NCBI GenBank assembly: GCA_023231475.1
Contig: JALJEE010001737.1
Span: 1-64,000 of the forward strand
DNA length: 64,000 nt
Direction: 5' to 3'
Source of the DNA: Seison nebaliae
Taxonomy: Eukaryota > Rotifera > Pararotatoria > Seisonacea > Seisonidae
Shown: one piece after another, positions 39,424 through 51,900 of the stretch
Numbering within the stretch: position 1 is the stretch's first letter
Layout of the letters: every line of letters begins with the position of its first letter
The notes under the pieces: generated by a model
The model's database searches: none
What the model was told of the DNA's origin: nothing
The model's input: only the letters and a program-made list of their open reading frames with translations
Made by a program: the position numbers and the translations under genes

Positions 39424-42283
39424 TCAAATTCTCGAATTCTTTTTATTTTGAGCCAATTTCTTGGAGAAACATTCCCTCAATATATCTTTCTTACTAAAAT
39501 TATTTAGAACGAATTGTTCGTTGTCGTTCGAAAGCTCGAAAGAGGTAAAGAACTTCAGTGAAAAGTGACACACCTTTGAGATGGAAACGTCACTATTGAT
39601 AAGAATCAGATAAATAAAAGTTTTTTTGACATATAGAAAAAGTTTTTTTTTAGGAAAAATAGATAAAGATGAATAATTTCAATAGAACCTGAAAAATTAT
39701 TGTTGTTCTTGAAGTTAATGATTCATTTTGGACCAAGAGATGATATGTAGAACAATTAAAATAAGAAATATTAACTGACAAGAAATCACTTGTTATGAAT
39801 ATTGATTAATAACAAGTAACATATATTTCCTCTAATGTTGTGATTATGAAATGTCAATTATATTATGAAATTTATGAAATTTTGACAATTATAGACACAT
39901 AGACTAATCTCACAATCCGACATTGTTCATCTACACTTACTAATGAATCAATAGTAATAACCAATAGATCATTTCCTTGATTTACATCATTTTTAATCTT
40001 TCAACATAATTTTGTTTTTGTTATACTATAATAATTTCTATTATGGACGTTGTTTATCATTTCTACAGGATAGTCTACGAACGCAGGCCCATTAACAAAT
40101 AATTCATTCTTAAACTTAACGGCTGTCTGCTCTATTCTGGCAATGAGTTTACGGCAGTGGTAATGATCCGAAATTGGAATGAACTTCTATAAGAGGAAAT
40201 TGTACATCACTCACTCACAATTGGAATAAGAACGAATTGTGTTGATTAATCGAATAAAAGGAATTTAATAAAGTCTAACACCTCACCTATCATCTAACTT
40301 ATGAATGGCTAGTTAAAGTAAAGGAATATAGAGAAAGTTCCCCGTCCTGATATTGGAGGAAAGTTTATCTTCTATTGTAGAACGTACATACTGCACTAAT
40401 ATAAATAACTCATTGTGAAAGGCATTCCATCTTTCGTAGGAAAAAAAAGAAGAAAATAATAAATTGGAATAAGAACGAAAAGATATTCATTACACATATA
40501 TACGTATTATGAATGCACAGTCATATCGAAAGATTATATGGAAATTGACAAAAGAGTTCAAAGACTTTTACTATGTGATATGGGTGTCAGCATAATGCTA
40601 TCAAAGGGCATTGAGATTACGATCTTTGACTATTTCGATGGACATGAATGACAGGAGAAATCGAATACTCATATATTTAATTGCATTGCACATATATATT
40701 CTTTTTGAATATACAGAAGGAAAGGAACATATTTCCCGAGTATCCGAAACGATGATCAAATCAATACACTTTCCTTGACAACAAAGTAAGCTAACAATGT
40801 TATCTAACAATTTTCTTTTAGACATAATTCTTAAAAGCTTTGAACAGTGAAATAAGTTACAATTCGATAAATTTAACTTTTACTTTATCCAAATAAAATT
40901 TATTATCCGTTTTCCATGATGGAAACGTTAGGACATTAAATACCAACTATCATCCGATTTATTACTTTATTACAATTGAAAATTATTCTGTTTTATGATT
41001 CTTTTTCATTAGTATCTCATCGAAAATAAAATTCAGAAATAAAGAGATTTCAATTATATCGTTGAAGTATATCAGTGACTACAATCCTAACAGGCAATAA
41101 CAACAAATAATCATATAAGCACAATTGATAGGAATTGGAGTACTAGAGATATACGTGTAAAAATAACTGCTTATGTACCGAACTGTCAAGTACATCTATC
41201 CGTATTCTCTTCTTGATCTCTTTTTTATTCGAAGATTACCAATTTGATACAAATTAACAATATGTACATGTGAACTCTTTATGTTTATTATCTCGAGATT
41301 ATAAGTTTTATATTCTCACATTCGTATCTATTAATACATTGCTTATTATCACTTGGAGTGTGTTTCAAATAAAGAAATTTTTCACATTTTTCCATGTTTC
41401 TTTTACTTTCGTGAAAATTGGTACGGTCAATAACTATTCATAATCTTATAGAATAATCATTTATATTAATAAATATTAATAATAAATAAACAAAATATCT
41501 TTCATTGGTCAGCATGTGATTTTTTCGAACTACATACAACTTGAAGATTCGATAATTCAGAGAGCGATAGTTCGGAAACAATCTCGAAAAGTATAACAAA
41601 ATTAGAACAAGATTATGAAGTTGCGTAGAAAATTTTTTAAAAGTTACTTTAAAAAAAGGACCAAAAAGCATAATACCAGTATTAAATAAACAGTAGTATA
41701 ATAATTTATTGTGGTTGTAAAATGTTTAATTTTAAGAGATTCGTCTGGAACTCAGCAATTATTCCTTTTTTCCCGTTGACACTTTACTGTCGTTTATTCT
41801 TTAAACACATATACAGTTCTATTATACTCAAAAGCTTCAATAAATATTTGATAAATATGTTAATTTTTGGAAAATAATAATCAGAAGACTTTAAATAAAC
41901 AACAATTTTAAAATTTCGATAATTTCAATAAACTAATCCGAAACAATTAAACGTCCAATATCTTCGAATTCAGGAAGCGACAAACTGACCAATTTTATAA
42001 AACAGAACGACACAATCGCTAACGTAAGAAAAATGATGACGAATTCATCGAGATTCAAAAAAATTAGTGAAAAATCAAATAATTAGTTATGAGTTAGAAT
42101 CGTTCATTTCCTTTAACGACTGTTTTTAATTTTTCCTCTTCGTAATTCAAAAGACGAAAATAATCGAGTATAGGCCAAAAGCTTCAAACATCTTCCTCTA
42201 TAGATTTTATAGATTTAATGATCTTATTAAAATCGATGAATTTATAAGTGAAACTTTTATAATTAGTTTTAACTAGTAGGTCC
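39424..42283. other. Divergent intergenic region, COASY / orphan gene
   Basis: 2.9 kb of AT-rich DNA. Frames of 74-77 codons occur (minus strand 40601-40825 and 41438-41671) without recognisable motifs. No RNA gene or repeat is evident. It should include promoters of both flanking genes. Confidence 0.5.
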
Positions 42284-45117
42284 ATGGATTTTCCGGTAAC
42301 CATGGAAATGAGTGATAACATCGAGGAGAATTGGACGAATATTCCGAAACGATCTGCTACCGAATTTGACAAAATCGAGGAACCTCGTGAATTAAACGTA
42401 AAAAATGATAGATTATATACAAGTACTATAATTTCGAGAGTTGATGAGTTAACGACTCTCGTTGACCAGAAAATTCCAAAATATTTAACAAATTTTGAAG
42501 ATTTCGAACTGAATTCTGGAGATATAAAGTTTGAAAATTTTTCCGAGATTTGTTCCAAAATCGTGGTGCCTAATGAAAAAATTGCGGAACTGACTGATTA
42601 CCTTAAGTTAATAGCGAAGCATAATGTTGATTCTTCGAAATTCTCTTCTTCTTCTGATAAATATGAGCAGTGGATATATACAAATATTGAGAAAGGTTTA
42701 GATGAAATACTTCCGAAAGTCAGTTGTTGGCTCCAAAAACTTATGTGTCATGTGGCTTACGAATCTCCGTTTTCTCCAGATCGTTTTTCGATGTTATTTT
42801 CGATCCATTTGATTATTGATGGATTAGATAAACGGAAGGCAGCGCTCAAAGATGAATGGAAGAATCTTCTTCAAATTTTCATTTACAACAGATGGAAGTA
42901 TTGGTATTGTCAATTCATTAAATTATTACAAGAACGTTGTAAGCAGCGAATGAATGATAGTAACTTAACAATATATCAACCTCAAAATGAAACTGTAGTT
43001 GAACCGACAACATTCTCCACTAGTAATTTAACGAACAATTTGGATTTGAATCAAAACGAATTGACGAGTATTATTAGGGAGAGTCGTCAACTGATCGATA
43101 AGGAAAGTCAGCAAATATTTGTCGATTTTGAAAAGGAATTATATAATGACCAAAATCAGTTGATTAGTGTTATGTCAAACTTTCATGATATGTTGAAAAA
43201 TGAACCTAAGAAAAAAATAGAAAAATATGAAATTTTTATCAACAAAATGTTCTCTGGACAGTTGTGTAAATGGATTAAAAATGAACAGACTACAAACATT
43301 CCTCATCAATTTGGAATGAATAACAAAGATTTTTTCATCAACATTCTCCAATATTATCTCAACTCAATTCTTAGACAATCAAAAGTTGACAGTTGTCAAT
43401 CTTTTATTTTATCTTCGTTAATTATGATAAATTTAGATAATTTTCTTAAAGGTTCCTTACTTATATTTTAAAAATCTTTCTTATGTTTCCATATTATTCG
43501 AATGAACATTTTAAGATTTATATCAATATAATCGGAGTTCAATCGAACTCTATAATTTAGAGAAGAAGTTGGAAATCCATCGTATTGGAACAATCGATTA
43601 CTACGTAACTAAAATAACGAAAGAAAAATTATTCAATTCGAAAAGTATCATTGAAATTTCAAATAAATTATTAACGATAGACGAATTCAGGAAGGATTAT
43701 CTAATAATATTTTCAAAGCTCTTCATCGTAATCAAATTATATTTAAAATGCACAATCATTTCATTCAGTGAGAAAGGATTCAATTATTTACTGAATAACG
43801 ACAAATTTACCACGGGAATTTATATAACGGAATTCGATATGATCGTTATTCTTTTACCAAAACATATTTTATTGATCTATCTAAATAGATGACGCAAGAT
43901 TTCTTTGACGAATGGAAAAATATATTCGACAGATGGTTAACAGTGTTGAAGAAGGATCAGAAGAGTGAACTTAATAATCATGTAATAGAATATATTCAGG
44001 AATTGGAAGAATTATGCTGGAAACTACCAGTTTCCCACATTTTCTTGTAATTATTTCAAATACATAATTCTTTAGAATGTTAAAATAGAAATTTATCGAA
44101 ATTTATATTTATCCAAAAAATATGAAGTCAAAAAATTATTATTGTGCGGAATGAAATGTTCAGATATTTATCCTTCAGAAAATAAAAGTTCGAATTATTC
44201 GAAGAACATTATTTTAATGTTTAATTTTAGATTTCGATTTAATTTTCGAACACGCAATAGACTCGATAATTCTAGAACCAATTCGATCTAAATTGGAAGT
44301 AGAACTGGAGAATATTCACTCATTGAAATCAAATCGGTTGAAATGTCGTATAATTATGATCTATCTATCAATTCTCATTACTGTATTTGTTCGCGGATGG
44401 ATAGATTTGATATCAAACCTAAATTTATATTTCAGGTTATTGGGAACGAATTTTAAATATTTTTAATATCGATAAATTGCAGATCAAAAGAAACATATCA
44501 ATTTTTGGGACATTTCAATTTACTTAAACAAAAAATAAATTTTAATAATGCCATTGTAAACTATCATCCCGCTATGATTTACTTGCAAAAAATATGCGAC
44601 ATTCTGCAAAATGAATCAAATAATCCTCAAATGAATTTTCCCGACCCCCATGTTCACCAATTTTATTCTAATTCGAAAATAATGTTCTTTTTTTTAGAAG
44701 TTTAAAATCCAAAATTTTCTATTCCATCAAAATGATGATGATGACGACAATATTAGAATTCCAGTAACTACATCGGCCTCCTTACCATTGATCGCTACAG
44801 TGGAGTGTAAAGATATGTGGAAGAAGCTAAATTTATCGAAAATATGGAAAGTTGAAGATAATTGGTATCGATTGAGATCAGATCCAATTGAGGAATCTTT
44901 TTGTTTTAAAATTTGTTGTTTGGCCTTTTCAAGGAGAATAAATGCTCATAGTGAAGTGTATCCGAAGCAAAATTCAGATATCGAATCAAATCTATACGAA
45001 ACATTGAACAAACAATTCAAAGAAACACGAATTGAAAAATGTAAAAATATGTTGAATAATTTCGATAAAGATCTGAATAATGTTCGGAATAGTAAAAAAT
45101 TTTTCTTTTCGTTTTAA
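42284..45117 (+). CDS. Orphan multi-exon protein, weak resemblance to the CCDC142 family
   Basis: Seven exons join cleanly in frame: 42284-43451, 43561-43844, 43889-44029, 44076-44187, 44231-44435, 44483-44651 and 44698-45117, 832 residues, with introns of 109, 44, 46, 43, 47 and 46 bp, all starting GTT. The protein is helical and hydrophilic. The region LFEHAIDSIILEPIRSKLEV through ITVFVRGWIDLI...YQFLGHFNLLKQKI resembles the C-terminal domain of CCDC142-type proteins, where an aromatic W-D-I segment precedes a GA-x-QL-x-x-DF block. This is a by-eye match and weak. A helical tethering-complex subunit is an alternative. No catalytic motif was seen. The gene structure is better supported than the identity. 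Confidence 0.65.
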
Positions 45118-45582
45118 CTATTCTTTTGGAATATTGAATACATATTTTTTGATTTACTTTTAATTGCTTGATGGAAATTATTCTCATTAATTCACACCTT
45201 TTCACAGCCATTCCGTTTTCACATACATTGTCAGATACTATGGTTTATCTCGAAACATTTCTGTAACTGATTTTAAAAATTTCATCTCCACATACGATTC
45301 CACCTCCACTCTACCTATCAACCGCGATTCCCTCGATCAATTACGCCTTTTTATTGACACAGAGGATGACAGCAACTTTTTTTCTTTTTTTTCATGTTTA
45401 GCCCGACGAGAATTTTAACGAATAAATAATAATAATAATTAATTCGTGAAAAAAGAAAAATTTTAATTTTGATAATTTATTTGAAATATAAACAAATTGG
45501 ATATGATGAAAAATATGAAACTTTCTTTAACAAATTTTTTAAGTAATTATGAGAAAATGAATGAGGATTTAAATGAGAGAAG

Positions 45583-48500
45583 TTACGAGAACATCGTTCT
45601 TTCACGTTTATGATGATATGTTGTTGGTTCAACTTTTTGTATGGAACTAGTTTGATGCTCACGTCGTTCCTTAATTTTTTGCAATCGATCGTCAGACGAA
45701 AGTAAAAAGTATTTCAAGTCGCGTACCGTTTTCGTATATTGTTGATTGTCATCATAGTAACTGTCATCTAATTGATTGACTTCATTAGATTTGTTCGGAG
45801 GAGAATTGAGTGTGGAAACATAAAACGAATTGTTGAACATATCCTTCTGATTGGATTGTTGTCGTCTCAATGAATTTTGTCGTTCATTCGTATAATTCAC
45901 CGGAGAAGAACGATTTATATTTTCATAGATATTCTTCGAAATTCCGTTAGCAGATTTCCTGTAGGATAAGGAAGAGGAACCTACGTAACCGGAAGAACTA
46001 CTGCTGATACTGGGAGATTTGATCCTTTCATCTGAGAGAATTGTCGAATCAATATCAGAAGTACGATAATTCCTTGTTCGATAAGTTTGAACTGGCGATG
46101 GTAATTTGATGGATTGTTTTTCACATTCCATAATTTCGATTTGACGTCTTTTCTCAAATCTGGCATTGTCGTCTTCAAAGCGAACTCGTCTTTCAGAACT
46201 TGTATTCAACAGATGATGAACACTATTCTTATTAGCAACGGACGAACATAAACTTCGATTCAATGATCTTATGTCATCAACTGATGGTTTTTCTGATTTG
46301 TTGTTCAAATCTTTCGATACAAAATTCAATGACATTGTGGATTGAGTATAACTTTTCCGTTGAGGAGTAGCGTATAATGCGATTGCAGCATCTGGTTTCA
46401 ATGATTTTGATAGCGATAAATTCGATTCACATAAAGTGTTTGGTAGAGATCGACGTATAATTCGATTTTGTTTCGCGAACAATTTTGAATTAGTCTTGTT
46501 ATTACCATCAGGAAACATGACTCGTTGGAATTTGGGCAACGGAGGGATTTCTAGCACTTTAGTTGATGATGGTTGTTTGGTAGATGTCAAAAGTCGAAGT
46601 TCCTTTAATAAATGTTCATTCTCTTTCTTCCTAGTGTCACATGATTGTATTTCTTTATAATTATTATTAACATGAACTTCCATCTTTCTTTTCTCATCAT
46701 CATCATCATGAGAATTTTCATGAATTTGCTTCATTGATAACTGATCATTTTTATCTTCATTTTTATTAGAGCATAATAACATATTATTTGATGGTTGATT
46801 GGTCGACTTACATTTATCATCGTCATCGTCAAAGAATGAATAAACGATACAAGTATCGTCGTTATCATTCTTCTTATTGGTGAACGAAGTCTCTTCAATT
46901 AAAGTGGAAGTCATATTAATCGAATTGTTTCTCGATTGATCGACGATAATTGTTGAATTGAGCGTGGCGTCATGTTGAATGACGGAGAAATTGTTATGAT
47001 TTTCTGGTGAATCGATTTCGGTTTGACTTGAAGAATAAATTATTACTGTATGATTGCTCGACGATTCACTTGTATTTAAAACATTCTGTTGTTGGAAATT
47101 AGTCGATTCAGTTTTTATGGAGTTCTGATAGACGTTATGGATCATTGGATATAGATAATACAACTCCTTCGGTATTATTGTCACTAACTCTGGTTTGTCG
47201 AAAAATTTATCATTAATTTGTTTCTTTATCATATCTCGTCGATTTGGTGTGTTTTCGCAAAAAGAGTTCTTGGAATTCTCACAATTATAAAAATCAGGAA
47301 TTACATTCTCTTTATCGTCAACGTGTAAAGACAACATGGGGAGATCAGGCACCAAAATCGGATCATTTCTTTTCTTTTCTTTCTTCTTCGATTCCAACAA
47401 CTGATCAATCAATGTCATCGTTTTATGATTTCCTGTTGGGATAGGTTCATTCTTATAAATATCTTCGTCATCAAATCGGTCGATTTTGAAGAAATTCCTA
47501 TTTCTCACTGGTGTCATTGCATCAGTAACATCATCTTCGTTATTAACAAATTTCTTTTTCGATTTTTCTTTTGAACAAATTTTCGATGAGCATTTATTAT
47601 TTGAATATTGAATATCGATCGTTCTCTTTTTCATAGCCTTATAATTGGAACGATGTTCATATTTGGCCAGACGTTGTAAATGATTGAATAATTTCTTCTT
47701 ATCGATTTTCACCTTAAAACGATTATGTTCGTTTAATGGAGACGAACTACTACTGGAATTGTTTTCTTCCTTATTTCGTTTCAACACTTTCATATTGGAA
47801 CTTACAATATTGTTTTCAGTCTTATTACTCTTTATACCTGATGATTTGATATTAATCGTTTCCGTTATATCGTCACTATTCTTCCGTCGAATCGGATGTA
47901 TTTTTACCGGTGTTCGAAGAGCCGCCAAACCCATATTATTCGATTTATATTTATGAGAACTTCGTCTTTTCGAAATTGAACGATGACGTATTTTTCCCAA
48001 TCTTCTTTTGTGAACTCGTTTCCTCTCAGAAATTTGGGGAGATCTTTTTGGCGGTGTTGGTGCTTTAATCGGTCTTGGTGGAATTGGTGGTGGTACTCGT
48101 TGTTGGAACTTACAATCAACAGGAGGACAATTCATATAATAATATTGACGACAATGATGTTGGTATTGTGTTGGATGGAAATGTTGAGATTGACTAGGAA
48201 AATTGTTATAACAATGACCATTATCATTCGAATTAGTTTGATGGGGATGATAAAAATTGCAGGTATTATCTACCGAATTAATCCCGCTAATACATTGGTG
48301 TGTTGCAGCGGCTGTTGCTGCTGCTGCCGCTGCTGCTGCCATACATTCTTTAAAACATGAACATGACTGATGTTGTTGTTGTTGTTGTGCCAAGAGCAAA
48401 TTAGAAAGAATTTGTTTAGATAAAATCAGTTGTTGTTCGGATGAGATAGAGGAAGTTGATGAAGAGGATGAGGGAGCGTTAGACGAAGAGGAAGACGATG

Positions 48501-48975
48501 AACATGATTTCACTTTATCATTCATCTCATACTGTTTATGTTTATTTTCTTGCTTCTTCTTCCGTCGTTTCTCACAACAACAACGTTTCGTCGAACTGTT
48601 GGAATTTGCACATTGAAATCCATCTCTCAAATGATGATTCTCCTTATCGAAGTACTTCAACTTCCTTTCACTTCTCAACACTTTCTCGTTTTGTATTAAA
48701 AATTGTTTCAACTTCTTCTTCGTGAAAGATGGAACGTGAGGAGACTCTTCAATTTGTGAATTGACATTATCCATTTCGCATTCACTGAAATTTGTGATGT
48801 TTGTTAAAGTCGAATCGATATTGGTATCGTGTATTTCTTCGAATTTTTTCGGTCTTGGAGGTACTTTTGGTAATCGTTGATTAGTCATAATATTCTCAAT
48901 ATTGCAATAATTCTCTTCTTTTCTTTGGCATCTCGAATTGGACGATCGATGAACTTTTTTTACTGACGATAACAT
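45583..48975 (-). CDS. Intronless 1130-residue disordered protein, unrecognised
   Basis: A single open frame with clean ATG and stop. It is mostly low-complexity: Ser runs (about 155-180), Gln/His runs, an Ala-rich run around residues 212-223, Cys clusters (RCCCEKRRKKK, SCSCFKEC), an RVPPPIPPRP proline motif with further PxxP sites that could bind SH3 domains, and basic patches (HKRRLGKIRHRSISKRRSS) that could be nuclear signals. The C-terminal third repeats a pattern of Ser/Thr-rich segments with basic residues, such as RSLPNTLCESNLSLSKSL and TPQRKSYTQSTMSL, which look like possible phosphorylation sites. No folded domain was identified. Its end is convergent with the orphan gene. Confidence 0.8.
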   Translation of the reverse strand: MLSSVKKVHRSSNSRCQRKEENYCNIENIMTNQRLPKVPPRPKKFEEIHDTNIDSTLTNITNFSECEMDNVNSQIEESPHVPSFTKKKLKQFLIQNEKVLRSERKLKYFDKENHHLRDGFQCANSNSSTKRCCCEKRRKKKQENKHKQYEMNDKVKSCSSSSSSSNAPSSSSSTSSISSEQQLILSKQILSNLLLAQQQQQHQSCSCFKECMAAAAAAAATAAATHQCISGINSVDNTCNFYHPHQTNSNDNGHCYNNFPSQSQHFHPTQYQHHCRQYYYMNCPPVDCKFQQRVPPPIPPRPIKAPTPPKRSPQISERKRVHKRRLGKIRHRSISKRRSSHKYKSNNMGLAALRTPVKIHPIRRKNSDDITETINIKSSGIKSNKTENNIVSSNMKVLKRNKEENNSSSSSSPLNEHNRFKVKIDKKKLFNHLQRLAKYEHRSNYKAMKKRTIDIQYSNNKCSSKICSKEKSKKKFVNNEDDVTDAMTPVRNRNFFKIDRFDDEDIYKNEPIPTGNHKTMTLIDQLLESKKKEKKRNDPILVPDLPMLSLHVDDKENVIPDFYNCENSKNSFCENTPNRRDMIKKQINDKFFDKPELVTIIPKELYYLYPMIHNVYQNSIKTESTNFQQQNVLNTSESSSNHTVIIYSSSQTEIDSPENHNNFSVIQHDATLNSTIIVDQSRNNSINMTSTLIEETSFTNKKNDNDDTCIVYSFFDDDDDKCKSTNQPSNNMLLCSNKNEDKNDQLSMKQIHENSHDDDDEKRKMEVHVNNNYKEIQSCDTRKKENEHLLKELRLLTSTKQPSSTKVLEIPPLPKFQRVMFPDGNNKTNSKLFAKQNRIIRRSLPNTLCESNLSLSKSLKPDAAIALYATPQRKSYTQSTMSLNFVSKDLNNKSEKPSVDDIRSLNRSLCSSVANKNSVHHLLNTSSERRVRFEDDNARFEKRRQIEIMECEKQSIKLPSPVQTYRTRNYRTSDIDSTILSDERIKSPSISSSSSGYVGSSSLSYRKSANGISKNIYENINRSSPVNYTNERQNSLRRQQSNQKDMFNNSFYVSTLNSPPNKSNEVNQLDDSYYDDNQQYTKTVRDLKYFLLSSDDRLQKIKERREHQTSSIQKVEPTTYHHKRERTMFS

Positions 48976-51900
48976 TGCAAAGAAATGTCACCCAAAAAAT
49001 TAATATTTGCTAAAAATATAATCTGTTAATAAAATAAAAAATTGAATAATTATTTTTAAACAAAATTTTTATATATTTCAACAGTTACCAAACTGTCAAT
49101 TATATGTGAATCAAACGAGAAAATGTATCAGTTTTTAATTCTCATTCATCATTATGCTTCGTCAGCAATGATTACTTTCGTTTATTTGGAACATAATGAC
49201 TTTCGAATTAAGCTACAGACGATTAATGCATTGTCACACATCAACCACGAACTAATGTAGAATAAATGAAGTGAAATACCTAGTAGAAGGAAAATTCGTT
49301 TTATGGGAACAAAGTTCTATTCTCATGAATCAAGTATTTGTATTAGGAAACTCATCAGTAGCACATAAAATAAATAGTCATTAACAATACAATTTTGACA
49401 ACAACTGAACAGAAGAGTTTAATGAATGAAATTCACAAACTTTCCTCCTCATTTATCTAATTTCTTCCGAATAAGACACACAAGAAATTGACATTCCTTT
49501 CAATCGGAAATCACTAAGTTTTGTTAGAATAGTTCAATAAGAAAAAATTTTGGAGGGTTGACAATCGAATTGTAATTGAAACTCATCACATTCTGATTGA
49601 AAGTTTTCGGCTCAAAGACAAAAATTGAAGAGCTTCATGAAACAACGAAATTATATACCGAAAAGTGTAATTATATAATCCTCTTAAACATCAATCGATA
49701 TGTTCGGTTCTTGCCTTTAGTAAGTGGTTGTTAGAGCATTGAGGGAAATGGAGAAGAAGAATTGTAAAGGAAAGTTTGCAAAGTTTTCGGATTTTTTCTA
49801 AAAAATCATTTAAGAAATCGGTAAGGAACAAGAAGCAGATGATAGTGGGAGAATTGCATTCTCTCTTCTTTCTTTAATTGTCACGGCAATAGTGACAACA
49901 AAGAACAATTCAGTATGTGATGACGGCAGTAGAAAATAATTGGCTAATTAATAATGATTAAAAATGAGAGGAGAACTACAAAATGTTGAGGTGAATCGCT
50001 TGACAATTGAAACATATTCATTTGGTTAATTGATCGATATCGGAAATTGGAAGCTGTCAATTTCATTTAACTTTCGACAATTGATGAGCCCATCTTCAAT
50101 TCTATTCTACTTACGAGTTGTAGAAATAAAAATAAAAGGCACTTACTTCCAATTTCTAATAGTACTGTCTAGAATTGAATAAATTATATGATAAAGAAAA
50201 GGATGAAGGAAGATCAAATCCATCTTTCAATCTAATCAGATCATATAAAAAAGACTCTGTGTTTACTTTCATCATAGATTCCATGGCAATCGAATGAAGT
50301 GAATAGGAGACAAAAGAGATGAGTTCCATATTAGAATAAATCGGATAAACTCAACTGTTTATATTTGATGGCAACTAACTTCATTGACATCGATAAACAT
50401 TAAAGAATGAATGAGAATTAATGGAAAAATAATGATAATTTATTTCCTTTGCGAACTGAAGAAAATCTGAGGAATTTATAGAAATTTATGAATCTCTCCA
50501 ACTTAACTTCTCCTATAATATATACTTTCTTGCAACAATCGTGATATTGTAGTGACAACAGTTCAATTTGTATATATTATGCTACGCCTTAATATTTCTC
50601 TATTTTTCTTTCATTCGGCTCAGTGACAAGTGTGTGCAGTAAACGAACTTGACGAAGTGACACACAATAACAACAGATGTTGAATAGATCACTAGGATTA
50701 CAACATCAATAATGCAATAAGCCTCTATGTCAACAACACATGAAAAAGTAATTTCATATTAAATATGTTACTTAAAATATGGAGGAGAGATCCATCGATT
50801 GGGATTCGATGGGATTCATTGTAAACAAATCTGGATAGCCAACGGTCATTTACATTCATATGTTTCCAATAGAAACCGATTTATTTTTTATGTGATACAG
50901 ATAAATTTCTTAATGAAATTGTCATGAATCTATTAACCTCTCACGTCAAACATATATTTCCATAAATTATTTTATTTTGTTCGATAAATAATTTTATTAA
51001 AATTTTCCGTCATATCTACCATATAATAAAGTTTTATAAAAATATCTTTAATCTGCTTCATCTAGTCAATGATATTCATTATCGTACACTTTCCTCCATT
51101 ACCAAATGAAGAGTGTAGATACATATGAATAAATCGTATTACATATTCGTTAATGGAGGAAACTACTTGAGGAATCGTCGAGCAAATTTCGTTATCTGCT
51201 AAAATTTAATTAAGTGGTTGTCAAATAGATTTGGTGAATAGAACGAGAAGACAATGCAGCATATGTCGTTAAACATCATCACCTTTCCGTTGGTGGACGA
51301 AAAGGTTTTGAAGAGGAAATTTAGGGATTTCATGCAAAAGAAAGGAAGATATGAAATGGGAAAATAATGTCGTTCACTTCAAGTGAACGAGACGAAAGAA
51401 TAAAGTACTAAAAATATTGAGAGGAGTGTCGACGATTGCCGAAAGGAAGTGTCGTAAACGTCCGAAAATGACGGAAACGTTGAAGTCGAAAATCTTCGTT
51501 GTCATGTACATGAAGGGAAGGGAAGTGATGTTCACTTTTTCCTCAAAAAAAGTTTTATGGATTTATTTTAAATGAACGTTATTAATTCCTCCCCAACTCA
51601 TATGTCGGCGAATTATACGAGAAATATTTCCTCTAATCAGTTGAATGCAAGAGAAATGGAATAAAGAGAAAAATGTGAGAAAGAGATTCGCTAAATTTGA
51701 ATGAAATCAATAAAATTAATTATTTAAAAGAAAAAAACCTGCACAGATCCATTAAAAGGTATGTTGTAATAAATCCGCTAATAAATGACATATAAGAGAG
51801 GAATCTGTCCTCTACATCTGGTGTAATTAATTTGAATCGATTATTTTCTATGAGATTTGACTTTTTTTTAGCACATTTACTTTTCAATTAAATATTCAAC

